NCBI GenBank assembly: GCA_022661535.1
Contig: JAKULF010000005.1
Span: forward strand, 3,782,001-3,846,000
Length of the DNA: 64,000 nt
Origin: Eutypa lata
Lineage: Eukaryota > Ascomycota > Sordariomycetes > Xylariales > Diatrypaceae
Direction of reading: 5' to 3'
In this document: one piece after another, positions 11,432-22,178 of the stretch
Numbering within the stretch: position 1 is the first letter of the stretch
Layout: the number at the start of each line of letters is the position of its first letter
The notes under the pieces: model-generated
The model's input: the letters and a program-made list of their open reading frames with translations, nothing else
The model's database searches: none
Told to the model about the DNA's origin: nothing
Translations under genes and position numbers: made by a program

Positions 11432-12617
11432 GGAAGGTCACGGTTTCATTCCCGAACTTAGGACAATGGGAGTTGGAGAACCCTGCCCCTGTGATAGATC
11501 GTATCATCCAAGCAGTTTAAAGCGAGCTAGGCGACTTTGTATAGACGTTGCATGTTCTAAGATATCTATTACATAGAGCCAATACAATTCTTTTAAAGAC
11601 TTATCCGTAGGATGCTTCGTGTTATCTCCTTATTAGATTAGAGCTTTCTTCTGGGCTTGATTTCCCATCCTTAGCCTTTTGCGATGTTTGCGATAAGTAA
11701 AGAATTGTCACAGTGACCGAGGGGTTGAAAAGGACTGATACGATATAATGCGTATATATAGCTTAAATAATGGCGGTAAGATTGGTTCCAAAATAGACAA
11801 GATTCGTTTTCGATGAAATTCAAGTTTAAACCTTCGTATTGTCCCAGCACTACCATTAGATTAAAGCTGATGTTGATGCATTGGAGAATCCTCTTATACA
11901 AGAGCCTTAGACTGGGTGATCCGGTCTAATTTAACAAACACTTTTATGACAAGGCTAGGTTCACCTGATGATTCATTACTGATACGGATCAATCTCAAGT
12001 TGTAGGAAACTTCACCCCATCATGGCGACCGCCACCAATATCACAGGCCCGGCTTGTGATATAATGCGGAACTCCTCTGTAATAACTACAGTTTGGCAGC
12101 CCGCCTCTTAGAGAATGTTACCTAAATATACACATACATGCTTACTTTACCTACCTACTATAGACACTAAGAATCTAAATATGTCCCTATCTCAAACTGG
12201 TTGCTGTTTAAGGGCGATATTCTAGTGGGAAAACGGCCAGGGGTAAGAGATAGTGCCGAGCCAATCCACCGGGATATTCCGTCGCACCGTCTTACCCATG
12301 CCCGTCAGCTGAGTGAAGAAAAGAGATGGCCAAGGTCTGTACACTATATCCCCCAAGATGTCGAAATTTCCCATCTTAAAGGATACCCGGTTTGGAGGAC
12401 CACTAATACACCAGAAGATATATTCATTCACATTTTGAGACAGAGCGCAGGTAGCTAACACACTGTTTCATCCAAGATTATCGTTTGAACCGACAACGAT
12501 CTTCCAAGCTAGCCTTCTTGAAAGTGGTGATAATTATATACTAGCTAACTACTCTTGTTGAAATACACGCGCACACATATACACATTCTCCCCGGCGACT
12601 TCTGAGGTCTGGACATC
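11432..12617. other. Intergenic between convergent genes, 1.2 kb
   Basis: Lies between the 3' ends of the HET gene (+) and the NSS transporter (-). AT-rich with no coding signal that I can support. Confidence 0.5.
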
Positions 12618-14707
12618 TCAGTTCTTTCCTACATCCACTTTTCTCTGCGTCATGGACTCGGGAAGACCGGTCTCCCCATCATACATCCCAGGATAGAGTT
12701 CGACCTCGGACCCCACACCCTTCGTCTCATTGACGATGGTGTCTTCGGTGCCCTCGCTCCGTCGGGGGAGGGGAATAAGCGCATCGTAATACCTCGGCAT
12801 GACGAAGCCGATGATGATGAGGAGTAGGCATATGTGAGACAAGATGAAGCCGGCTACCATCATGGGGTCGTAACGTAGCGTGTAGAACTCGGGATAAGCG
12901 AAGCTGAGGATAATTGCTAGGATGGGACCGGAAATGTACCGAAGGAGTGCTGGTAGAAAAGCAGGAATGTTCCAGTTTTTGCCACCGCCGACTATGACGT
13001 TGAGATCACGTCTCAATTGATTGCCCTGTGACAATGCCGAGTTAGCCCCTGGAAATAGTGATAGTTTAATAAACGAGTTCATGAACTTACCGAGTAAAAT
13101 GCTAAATACCAGAATCGACTGGTAAATGTGTTGCGCTCCCAGAACGAGGCAGCTGGAGAATACGGTGCTTTGGAAATCAAGACGGCAATAACAGACAAAA
13201 CGATATAGAAGCAGAAACCAGCAATGGCGCCGGGGCCTGCCTGTCCTACACCGTGAGCAACCGCGACACCCACGACCTGAGCTCCTAGATATCCGAAATT
13301 ATAAACGGCGAAGGCGGGTAGGCCCGTCTGGCTGACGACATCCTCCCACCGGTAGATAGTGGTGGCACTGGTGACTTCGGACCACACGACGAAGATCAGG
13401 GCGACATTATTGACCCATCGGTCAATGCCATCCAATAGGTAGAACCCGAATTCCGTACAATATGGTAAACATAGAAGGAAAGAAAGTAGTGTCAGCCCGG
13501 TGACGATAACGGGACGGGAGAATCGGAGGCCAGAGTCGACGCACAATGTGGCGGCCGCGTCGAGCATGACGAAGGCGGAGCTGAAACCGAGGACGACGAG
13601 CGTAAAGAAGAGAAGGAAGGCCCAGAAGTTAGCGCCGGGCATCTGGAGCACGGCCTCGGGCAGGGTCAGGAAGCCGACAACGAAGGCGCCTAGTCGCACG
13701 CCCTCTTCGGGCCACATGCGCAGGTAGCCGACGACACCGAAGACGGCAAAGGCGGCGAAGTTCTCGAACAGTACGTTGCTACCGCAGATGAGGATCGCGT
13801 CCATGACGGCGTTGGAGTGCTTCGCGTTATACGACGCATATGACGTGAAGTAACCGAACCCGATGCCCGTCGAGAAGAATACCTGACCGACCGCCGTCTG
13901 CCACACCGTTGGGGAAGCTAGCTGGTCCGACCGCCATGTTGCCCATACTAACTTGACTCCCTCGCTAGCATTCTCTAGGGAGCACGCGCGGCCCACTAGG
14001 ATGACTGTCGTCACAATCGGTAGGCCCATGGTGAAATAGACAACACGGCCCGTCAGGCCAACGCCGCGGAATATAGAAATCCAGATGAGGAACCAGATAA
14101 AAGCGCTCCAGCCGACCGTCTCCCCGAGCAGGGCGGTGCTGGGGTACTTCGTATACTGAGCAACGGCGGCGTTAGCCTCGGTCAGGGAGCCCAGGACAGG
14201 GTCGGGATTGGCAACGACATCGCCCATGTAGAACTCCTCGATGCGGTTCTCCCACGGCAGCGGGCTGATGAAGGAATGTCGGAAGTAATTCATGATCCAC
14301 GCGAGGTTGACGGTGAAGTAGTGCACGACGATGAAGCTGACGAGGACCGGGCCAAGACCCACGCCGCGCAGCCGCCGGTGGATGTTGTTGAAGGCTATCA
14401 CGGTGCCGCCGCGGTACGCCTGGCCGATGGAGATCTCGAGGATGAGCGACGGGATGGCGACGACGAAGACGGCGAGGAGGTAAGGGATGAACCACTGCAG
14501 ACCGTGGTTGTTGTATACTACTGACGGGTACCGGAGCAAGTTGCCCTGGCCGGCGCAACCGCCCATGGCGGCGAGCAGGAAGGCTGCGCGCGACGGCCAT
14601 TGGTCGCGCCCATCCTCGGACTTCGCTGGAGGCGGGGCCAAAAGGTTCGTGACCTTCTGGAAGTATTGTGAGGCCCCCATGCGTGAGAGAGTGCGCGGTG
14701 GTGACAA
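12618..14707 (-). CDS. Neurotransmitter:sodium symporter (SLC6/NSS) family transporter
   Basis: Two exons: 14707-13091 and 13025-12618, with a 65-bp phase-0 intron (GTAAGT...TCACAG) just before the last transmembrane region, giving about 674 aa. The first membrane helix carries the family core AAMGGCAGQGNLLRYPSVVYNNHG, equivalent to the G-GN-WRFP ion/substrate site, then PSLILEISIGQAYRGG. About twelve hydrophobic segments follow (VFFSTGIGFGYFTSYASYN, FAAFAVFGVVGYL, FTLVVLGFSSAFVMLD). Fungal members are Na+- or H+-coupled importers of amino acids or related amines at the plasma membrane, and the substrate here is unknown. An alternative start is MGASQYFQK, nine residues in. It lies 1.4 kb from the proline cluster but its upstream region lacks the CGG-N-CCG motif shared by that cluster. 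Confidence 0.85.
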
Positions 14708-16106
14708 TGCGAGATGACGAGCCTGGTCAGGTTAAGGTCCGAAATGCGTGTACTTATCTACGCGGTAGTATAACCGTAACAATCCGCTTCCACTTTTAAC
14801 ACACGCAGTCGCATGCGAAGCGGGCCCGGGAAATAGGAGAAGAGATGGGCCACATATATAGGAACTCTAGGCAAGAGCTCCTTTAGCTGTGTAGAAAGCC
14901 AGAAAAGGGAAGAAGAAGAAGAAGCAGAGAAAGAAGAAAGGCAAAAGCAAAGAAACAGCTGTTCCGAGACTTCTCTTTTTAAAAAAGAGTTGCGTGTTTC
15001 CCGACCGGTCTTGCGCCATACGGGGACAAGCCTTGCCAAGCGGCTCCGGGGTGGGTGCCAAGCGGCCCCGAGGCTCTTGGGATGACGGGATCCCAGTCCA
15101 TAACACCCCACCATCGTCACCACGCGCGCGCTCAGCTGCTCTTTCTGGGTTCTTGGCTGAGCAGGGTCCCGTGGGGTCCTCGCTCACGGCGGCGCCGTGG
15201 GGTTGGTTGCCCAATCCGCTGCCGCTCCAGCCGAGGACCGCTGGTCTGGGCGCCGCCGATGCCAACCCAGGCGCCAAACCCGGAACGGCGAGCGGGATCA
15301 CAGTATGATATAATGGTATGGAGACCCTTCAATTTTATCCTGTTATTTTTAACGCATATCTAACCCCATTCGAAATATGTTTACTGTACTCGCTAATTGG
15401 CCAATTTGAAAAATTCGTCATGTCCTCCCTACCTAGGCGTTCACTGTCTATTGGACATTCTAGCACGTCATAAGAATGTCGTTCATACTGATAAGATGAA
15501 GTTCGTTAACGCAGAGCAACTGTATTTTCTTTCTCTTGGTGGCAACTTAGATAGTGGGAATGTTTTTACTGACTGACACAAAAAGCATACGATGATAGAT
15601 CTGGTTGGCACTTGGCACTTGGCATTAGCAACCAAAACGTATGCCAAGCGGTAAAATTCAAAAGATCGAGATATGAACCGTAAAAGCTGAATTCCTGTGT
15701 ATTTTAGGAAATCTACACCTTATCTGCAAAAATAAGTATACAGAACCAGGTGTTACGTAAGCGTAACCGACCTATAGGGCACAATAAACTAATTCTGGAT
15801 ATTGTCACTGGCCTTTTCTTCAAGGGGCTAAAGTTAGGTAGATAAGTAGTCACTACTTCAAATTGTGCAACTAATCCAGATTACTTATTACTAAAGTATA
15901 ATGCTACGATACAGGGATGAACTTGAATGACACTGGGACTCCCTACGTCCACGACTGCATTCTCGGAAAGGGCTGTAAATTACGCCCGAGTGATCGGATA
16001 TAACCAGGAATACAGAAAGCGATACACATAGAGGGACAATGAAGTAAACATATTTCCACCACCAACTATTTATTTCAAATCATCTATCTTTTCGGTCTCC
16101 CTATTT
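14708..16106. other. Intergenic, 1.4 kb, with a GC-rich island
   Basis: Position 15000-15300 is clearly more GC-rich than its surroundings and gives overlapping ORFs on both strands, but none resembles a protein domain and the frames look like composition artefacts. The region 14710-14960 is the promoter of the NSS transporter and has purine-rich GAAGAAG repeats near 14910-14945. Confidence 0.45.
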
Positions 16107-16938
16107 CTATACACATCGAGCACCATCAACAAGAACCTCGATTCCACTTATGATAGAGCTGGAGGGTTCAGCCAGAAATAGGGCAACATTAGCAACATCA
16201 GAAGGCTCAACGAGGCGGCCGATAGGAATAGCCTCACACTTGGCCTTGATGATATCCGCGGGGACGGGTCCATCCGCAATGCCGGCAAACTTGTTTAGCA
16301 AGGGCGTGTTTCCAGAGGTAGGGCAGATAGTGTTGAAACGGAGCTGGTCTCTGGCAAACTCTAGGGCCATCGACTTCGTGGCTGCGGACACTCCAGCCTT
16401 GGTCGCATTATACCAGGTCTGAAGCGCACCGGGTCTAATGGCGTTTTCGCTAGAGATGACAACGGTGGATCCAGGCCCGTTCTTCTTCATCTCTGGGATC
16501 AAGACTTTAGATGCAAGGTAGATGCTCTTGACATTGACATTGAAGAGGCGGTCAAATTCCTCAATTGTAACATCAATGCCGGACTTGTTGGCGTACGACC
16601 AGCCAGCATTATGGACGACGATAGAGGGGGCACTCCCGAACCGTGCGATAGATGTCTCCAGCTGCAAAATGTTTAGTTAGCAAAGTAGAATCTATATACG
16701 TAAAATAGGATAGGTAGTGTTGTCTTACGGCTTTCTCCCAGCTAGCCTCTTCCGCGACGTTAGCCTTAATCTGATAAGCCTGCTTTTCGCTGTAGCCATC
16801 AACCGGGCCGTCGGTGGCCTGCAGGTCCAAACCTAAGACGACGGCACCCTCGCGAACAAAGGTTTCGAGTATGCCCCTCCCGAAACCCTGAGTAGAGCCG
16901 GAGACAAGGGCAACCTTTCCTTCTAAACGTCCAGGCAT
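16107..16938 (-). CDS. Short-chain dehydrogenase/reductase (SDR, classical type)
   Basis: Two exons, 16938-16729 and 16661-16107, with a 67-bp phase-0 intron (GTAAGA...TTGCAG), giving 254 aa, the normal classical-SDR length. The cofactor motif is SGSTQGFGRG near residue 13 (TGxxxGxG type). HNAG near residue 90 corresponds to NNAG, and the catalytic tetrad is visible in VVISSEN and YNATK. A C-terminal SGIEVLVDGA closes the fold. The enzyme is expected to oxidise or reduce a small alcohol or ketone with NAD(P). It shares a 342-bp divergent promoter with the Zn2Cys6 gene to its right, and that promoter holds two CGG-N-CCG palindromes, so co-regulation with the proline genes is likely. Its substrate is unknown. 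Confidence 0.87.
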
Positions 16939-17121
16939 ATTTGGTGAGTACAACTGAGTGGTTTGTATTTCGGAAGGCCAAGGGGAAAGAAGATGAGATT
17001 GTTGTATGAACAAATATGTAGTTGATTGCACTCGGTTCAAATGTTTATACGTAACAGTTAGTATACCGACAAGAGATAAGGAGTCATAGGTATAGTAGAG
17101 TCTAAGGTTATCCATGTGTCC

Positions 17122-17134
17122 CCGGGCCGAGATA
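17122..17134 (+). promoter_or_regulatory. CGG-N-CCG site, SDR/activator promoter, left copy
   Basis: CCGGGCCGAGATA. Shares the extended CCGGRCCGAGA consensus with copies at 21698, 22071 and 36942. Confidence 0.6.
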
Positions 17135-17253
17135 TGAGAAAGAAGTGGGGATTGTCGGATTCCAATGCCGTATTTTGTTTTTGTTCTCCCCATTCTCGGC
17201 ACTGCATTTCATAAGATTAACAAAACCTCTAGATCCATACCTCTCGTAAAGTT

Positions 17254-17262
17254 CTCGGCCCG
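17254..17262 (-). promoter_or_regulatory. CGG-N-CCG site, SDR/activator promoter, right copy
   Basis: CTCGGCCCG on the + strand, that is CGGGCCGAG on the - strand. It lies 19 bp upstream of the activator ATG and is inverted relative to the left copy, so this position could allow autoregulation. Confidence 0.5.
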
Positions 17263-17280
17263 TTATTTTGAAAGAAAAAT

Positions 17281-19631
17281 ATGGCTCCGTCAACAACTAC
17301 GCCATCTAATCTGCACCGTGCTCCCGTGTAAGCCGAACATCATTTCGCCGGAGAACTGTGAGCTACTAAGCTAACTCTCCTAGTGCTTGTCTCAAGTGTA
17401 GAGTGGCAAAGGTCCGGTGCCTGGTCTCGCAACGGCTAGATCGATGTGACCGATGCATCAACAATGACACGGAATGTATTTTTTCTCAGCCGAGGAGGGC
17501 TAGAATAAGGAATCATCCGTATCCTCGGCGTCCAAGACGTGATCTTGCTGCTGAGGACCACTATCAAGAGCCCGAACAGAATCATATCCCTCCTCAGCAT
17601 TTGACATCTCCGTCGCAATCAGCCTCTAATGATGATACCATCTCTGGACTTCCACCCCTGACACCTGCTAGTCATGAAGACCCTATTACTGAGAACAGTC
17701 ATCAGGAGCAGCAACATCATCAAATACAGCAACAACAACAAGAACAGCCAGTCATAACTAATGAAATCCGGGCGAGAATCATTGCCACCTTAGCTACGCT
17801 CAAAGGCAAAAGAGGGGCACCATTCAGCTTTGTTACGTCAGGAGATAAACATTCATTCGGTGCTAGAACCGGCGCGGAGGAGTCTGCTCACCATGCACCT
17901 CAGCTGCAGCAACAGCTTCCAGGACAGGCTCAATCCATTCCTTCACTGAAGTTGTCATGGCTGTTACGTCCCTTGAGAATAGACTCTCGTCACTCAGCTA
18001 ATGATGACGATAATAGTCGACAATCCGCCACTACGGTCAAAATGCCTAGTTACCTCTCATCCATGACACTAGGGCACACCGTTGCGGACCCGATCGAGAG
18101 TGGCATACTTAGCCAAGAAGCATCCGTTTCGTTGTTTGACCATTTCATGCTGGAGATGAATGCCAAATGGGAATATGTCCTCGACCCTCACGTCGACACC
18201 CACGACGGCGTGCGTCAACGAAGCGCATTTCTTTTCGCCTCAATTCTCTTCTGCTCTTCCAAGTTTTCCAATTATGTCGATGGTCAGTTGGTTTCGGCAA
18301 CAGATCCCTTCTTGCAGATCCGGCTCTGCAGTCTGGCGCGGAACTTAGCCATCAAAACGCTCGCAGAGGGTAATAGATCCATCGAAACCATGCAAGCGTT
18401 TTACTTGTTGGTCTGCTGGAAGGATGCGGACGACGACACCTCGTATCTCCACAGCGGCTATGCTTTTCGTATTCTACATGATTTGGATTTGGAGCAAAGC
18501 GATAGCGACTGGCGGCAAGCGGCGAGGCGCAAAAGGACCTGGTTGGCCTTGTTCCGACAGGACAGACAGCAGAGTCTCTTCTTTGTGAGGAGGGCGTCAT
18601 TGACGCTTAGCGACGAAGAGTCTCCGTTTGTCGGTGATCTCGACACCTGGTTGAAAATGCCATATGCATTGCCGTTAGACTTTGTCGCTTGCTGCAGCGC
18701 TGATTTGCGGCGCCTCCAGTCCAAATTGCGCACCATGGTTCAGAAGGCCACCTCGATCATGCTGCCGTGCCTGTTGGAACTCATGGACTCGGAGTTGAGT
18801 AGGTGGAGATCAATGTGGCAGGATCACCTCGAAGGGGAGGGTAGGTGGAGATCAAATGACGACCCGTCTTTGAATCAGGGGTTGCTATATCCGGGACGAC
18901 CTCATCTCAATAGACTTATAGGCCTCTGGGAGCACAGTGTCAGACTCAACGTCTCCTCTGCCATACTTCGACAAGCTCTAATGGCCTCGGTAACATCGTC
19001 TCGAGGACTCGACATCAGTGCGATTGAACAGGCTCTTTCTCCTGATATCCCTGGGCTGAGCAGCAGCATTGAAGGCGCATTCAACACATTGCGCTACCTA
19101 CTTAAGTTTCCACCGGACGACCTAAGACGGGCTCCCGATGCAGTCCTTCTATTAGCACCAAATTCCGCTCTATTTCTGTGTTTGCTGCTGTGCCTTCCAC
19201 GCAACAGCATTCTTGGCCCAGCATTTCAGAAGACAGCAGTTAGCCTTATTCAAGATATTGCCAGGCACATAAGGCAGTCGGTTCGGTCCCAACAAGACAC
19301 CATAGCCTTAAACTCTGTGTATCTTGACTCTCTAGTGAACCTTTTGGACCCATTTACACCCCATGGTTCATCCAATATGGAAGAAGTAGTGGTGCCATCG
19401 GCCTTGGAGTTGTCGCACTTGAACCTCCAGGCCGGTGATTTGGACCTCGATGATACGACACTTCAGGCAGCTCAGGTGTTGTCGGGTGGACTGGGAGGGT
19501 TCAACTGCAGTGCGGCCGACACTGACGCTATGTTTGGTCTCACAAATGATCCTAGACAGAACCTCCACATCCAAAGCTTGGCGAATTTGCTCAATGGTGG
19601 CTTTTACTGGGAGACGCCCCCGGTAGAATAG
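17281..19631 (+). CDS. Zn2Cys6 transcription factor, candidate proline-pathway activator (PrnA-like)
   Basis: Exon 1 17281-17327, intron 17328-17383 (56 bp, GTAAGC...CCTAG, branch-like GCTAAC), exon 2 17384-19631, giving 764 aa. The cluster lies right across the splice: CLKCRVAKVRC, then CDRC and CIF, spacing C-x2-C-x6-C-x8-C-x2-C-x6-C. A Gln/His-rich linker (about residues 105-125) follows, then the helical middle region typical of fungal Zn2Cys6 regulators. It is divergent from the SDR gene and adjacent to transporter, proline dehydrogenase and P5C dehydrogenase genes. Aspergillus nidulans prn has the same content, with the Zn2Cys6 activator PrnA. Two exact CCGG-N-CCGG sites in the neighbouring promoters support a PrnA-like role. 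Orthology is inferred from context, not from alignment. Confidence 0.8.
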
Positions 19632-19736
19632 TGTGCAAGTCAAGGAAGAAAGTTATGATAAGATGTACTTCAACTCAGGTATGATGAATTATGTAGTTTA
19701 ATCCATTGATAACGTGAGAATATCATGTAAGATATT

Positions 19737-21182
19737 TTAGGAGTTATCGGCACAAGAAAAGACACTCCCGACCTCTCCCTCATCATAAGACTGTTTGATA
19801 CTTAGTACTGTTGAATATGTGCCCCCAATAATAATGAACATGCCAGAGAGAAGCAAAAAACACGCAACACAAAGCGCCACGACATTCTTCCACCCTTTTC
19901 GATAAGCCTTGAAGGCATCGACCAGCCAATGTCTCTCCATTGCCGATTCTTCCGGTCGCAGAGGCTGAACGCCCTCAATGGCCTTCATTGGTTTTCTGGC
20001 GATAAAGAACAATAACATGAAGCCAGGAATAATATTGGTGAATACCGGGTTCACGAGTGCTCCGACTAGACTCAAGAAATCACCAAAGAAAGGCACAACA
20101 CCCACGATGATGAAGGCGAAGACAACTGTGACAATCATAGATCCGACCCAAACGGTCCAGTGCTTTACCGTGTTGGATTGGAGGTGACGTGTGCCGCGAA
20201 GAAGCCTCACGAACCAATACTTCGCAGCAATGTGGCTGTACAGGACGGCCGTTACGACCAACCCCGGCAGCGCAATACCATAAGAGATTTTCGCGATCAG
20301 AGGGCCGGCTGATCCCAAAGCAGGACTCGCGAGGTATTGGCCAATGTTACCGTAGACGATGGAGCCAATGGCGATGCACGTCAAAACGATGAAGGATTGA
20401 CCATAGATCAGCGCACGAGTAAACTTTTCCGGATGCTTCATCTCAGCTGCGATGGAACAGAAGGTGCCCGAGGCACCCACAGCGAACAGCTGGTTCGAGA
20501 TGGCCGTCATCGCCTGAGGGAAGGTCGTTTTGGGGAAGAGGCGAATATCGAGGTCGACGGGACCGGTTGATGGGCCTGCTGCTGGCCGGTCTTGGGTGAG
20601 GCAGGCGATCGCTGTGATCCAGAGAGAGATGATGATGCCGGCCACGCAAGTAGCAGCGACCAAGACCATCGTGCACGTGGCGTGTTCGGAAAGCGTGTTC
20701 AGCGCGACCGACGTGGTGAGCATTCCGGCGCCGGCGGTCATGGCGAGGTAGATGTAGTAGATGAAACCGACGAGCTCGCGCGCCCCCTTCCCAAAGAGGA
20801 TCTCAGCGGCGTCGCCGATGCTATGCATGTGCGGATAGTATTGCCGGGCGTTCCCGCATATGTAGCCGGCGACGGTCGATATCATGGCCATGACGAGGAA
20901 GCAGACGATCCCCGGGAAGAACCCCAGCACGTGGAAGGTGCTGGGAATGCTGAGGGCACCGAGCCCGATCTGGAACTTGGCGATGAGGATGGCGGCCGCT
21001 TGCCACGAGACGCCGCGGAAGTTGACGTCGCCTTGGTCGCTGTTGAAGACGTCACATGGTGCTTCAGTTCCCAGGGGGTTGGATTTTATGGCGGTTAAGT
21101 CTGGAGAATCGTCCTTGGCAGGATTAGGGTCGTTTACCTTGGTATCCTTTTCTAGTTTCTCCATGGTGGGTGATATCAACAT
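19737..21182 (-). CDS. AAAP-family amino acid transporter, probable proline/neutral amino acid permease
   Basis: Intron-free frame of 481 aa; an alternative start is MEKLEKD, six residues in. It is recognised as a fungal Mtr/Avt-like Aa_trans protein from FRGVSWQAAAILIAKFQIGLGALSIPSTF, the paired SIVYGNIGQYLASPALGSAGP, the LTQDRPAAGPSTGPVDL loop, and about eleven hydrophobic segments. Members import neutral amino acids with protons at the plasma or vacuolar membrane. It is divergent from proline dehydrogenase across a 996-bp region holding four CGG-N-CCG sites, mirroring the prnD/prnB arrangement of Aspergillus. PrnB, however, belongs to the APC/YAT superfamily, so if this is the cluster's proline permease, a different transporter family occupies the slot. 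Substrate specificity is inferred from context. Confidence 0.83.
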   Translation of the reverse strand: MLISPTMEKLEKDTKVNDPNPAKDDSPDLTAIKSNPLGTEAPCDVFNSDQGDVNFRGVSWQAAAILIAKFQIGLGALSIPSTFHVLGFFPGIVCFLVMAMISTVAGYICGNARQYYPHMHSIGDAAEILFGKGARELVGFIYYIYLAMTAGAGMLTTSVALNTLSEHATCTMVLVAATCVAGIIISLWITAIACLTQDRPAAGPSTGPVDLDIRLFPKTTFPQAMTAISNQLFAVGASGTFCSIAAEMKHPEKFTRALIYGQSFIVLTCIAIGSIVYGNIGQYLASPALGSAGPLIAKISYGIALPGLVVTAVLYSHIAAKYWFVRLLRGTRHLQSNTVKHWTVWVGSMIVTVVFAFIIVGVVPFFGDFLSLVGALVNPVFTNIIPGFMLLFFIARKPMKAIEGVQPLRPEESAMERHWLVDAFKAYRKGWKNVVALCVACFLLLSGMFIIIGGTYSTVLSIKQSYDEGEVGSVFSCADNS

Positions 21183-21692
21183 TGGTGGCTGGAATAGGGG
21201 ACGAATGGTTGAACTGAATTAGAAAGGGATGGGGAATGAGAAAGTAGGACATACTTCAACCAAGAGGGCCATATTCACTTATGCGAAATGGCTTTGTAGT
21301 ACAATACATAGAAATATATGATATACAATATACTTGCTTCACCGGCTTATCGGTAACTCAAGGATTCTCCGAAAGGGGGCAAAGTAGTGATATTCAATCT
21401 TAGTTTGGCTACATACGTTAAACACCCTGCCTACAAATAACTATGGAGAGGATGGCTAGACCCCACAAAGCAAATACAATTCTAATGATCAATCAGGAAA
21501 GGAGTGAGACAAGATCAGGTGGTTCTTCCATCAGCTCGGTCTTCAATCAGCTATTAGACCCATAAGAAGGATCACAACCTGACCACCGTACGGCATGCAG
21601 GGGCAGGCAACCCCCCGGGTTCACTCCATTCTACTATAATCACCTAGTTGAGAATCTGCTCCGACATAACTCCAAGTCTTATCTCTCAAGAT

Positions 21693-21708
21693 CCGGACCG
21701 GACCGAGA
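21693..21708 (+). promoter_or_regulatory. Overlapping CCGG-N-CCGG and CCGGACCGAGA sites
   Basis: Two palindromes share the central CCGG, so two dimer sites overlap within 16 bp. 26 bp later a third palindrome follows. Confidence 0.65.
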
Positions 21709-21733
21709 CCACGGACGCTAACTTAGCGAGATA

Positions 21734-21744
21734 CTCGGTCCGAG
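21734..21744. promoter_or_regulatory. Perfect 11-bp palindrome CTCGG-T-CCGAG
   Basis: Symmetrical version of the extended motif, with both half sites carrying the flanking GAG/CTC. Confidence 0.6.
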
Positions 21745-22070
21745 AGTTAAGGATCCGGCAAGGCCGCAAGTACGGTTCAACATTCCTTGTTCAGCTTTCT
21801 TCGGCATTAAACCATCTATACTGTAATAGATATTGTTGATAGGCAGCTATGTAGGGGGCGTGGGCCTTTTAAAGGCACTGTAACGTTAATCTAGACTTAT
21901 AATGCTGTTTTTAATGACTTTACTATGTGTATATCATCTATTTAGAGTCGAAGAATACCAGATAATATATTCGCTCTTTTATATTGCCAGGGAAAAAATA
22001 ATGATAAGTCGCATGTTTGAGAATCCTCCTCTTTGCACTATAATTTAGCTTGGTTGCGTGCACTGAATAG

Positions 22071-22083
22071 CCGGACCGAGATC
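22071..22083 (+). promoter_or_regulatory. CGG-N-CCG site 96 bp upstream of the proline dehydrogenase ATG
   Basis: CCGGACCGAGATC. Same 5'-CCGGRCCGAGAT core as at 17122 and 36942. Confidence 0.6.
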
Positions 22084-22178
22084 AGAGGGTATAGAGATAG
22101 TTCGTATGTATTTTCATCCACTCATGTCCATCAAGATTTGCTCTGATAATCCTTCATCCACCCTTCGAGTGCTTGAAC

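Larger units (their letters stand above)
16939..17280. promoter_or_regulatory. Divergent promoter of SDR and Zn2Cys6 activator genes
   Basis: This 342-bp interval lies between two start codons. It contains CCGGGCCGAGATA at 17122-17134 and, inverted, CTCGGCCCG at 17254-17262. Both are CGG-N-CCG palindromes, the binding geometry of a Zn2Cys6 dimer with 1-bp spacing. The left copy matches the P5C-reductase promoter copy at 12 of 13 bases. Confidence 0.65.
21183..22178. promoter_or_regulatory. Divergent promoter of transporter and proline dehydrogenase genes
   Basis: 996 bp between start codons. It contains CCGGACCGG (21693-21701) fused to CCGGACCGAGA (21698-21708), CTCGGTCCGAG (21734-21744) and CCGGACCGAGATC (22071-22083). 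The first is an exact CCGG-N-CCGG, the inverted-repeat type reported for A. nidulans PrnA. No gene is visible inside. Confidence 0.7.

Noticed and set aside
14867..15363. Several ORFs of 60-140 codons on both strands in a GC-rich island
   Set aside because: All six frames are open because of base composition. The Gly/Ala/Pro/Arg-rich translations and a poly-Phe tail from a GAAGAAG repeat do not look like a protein.
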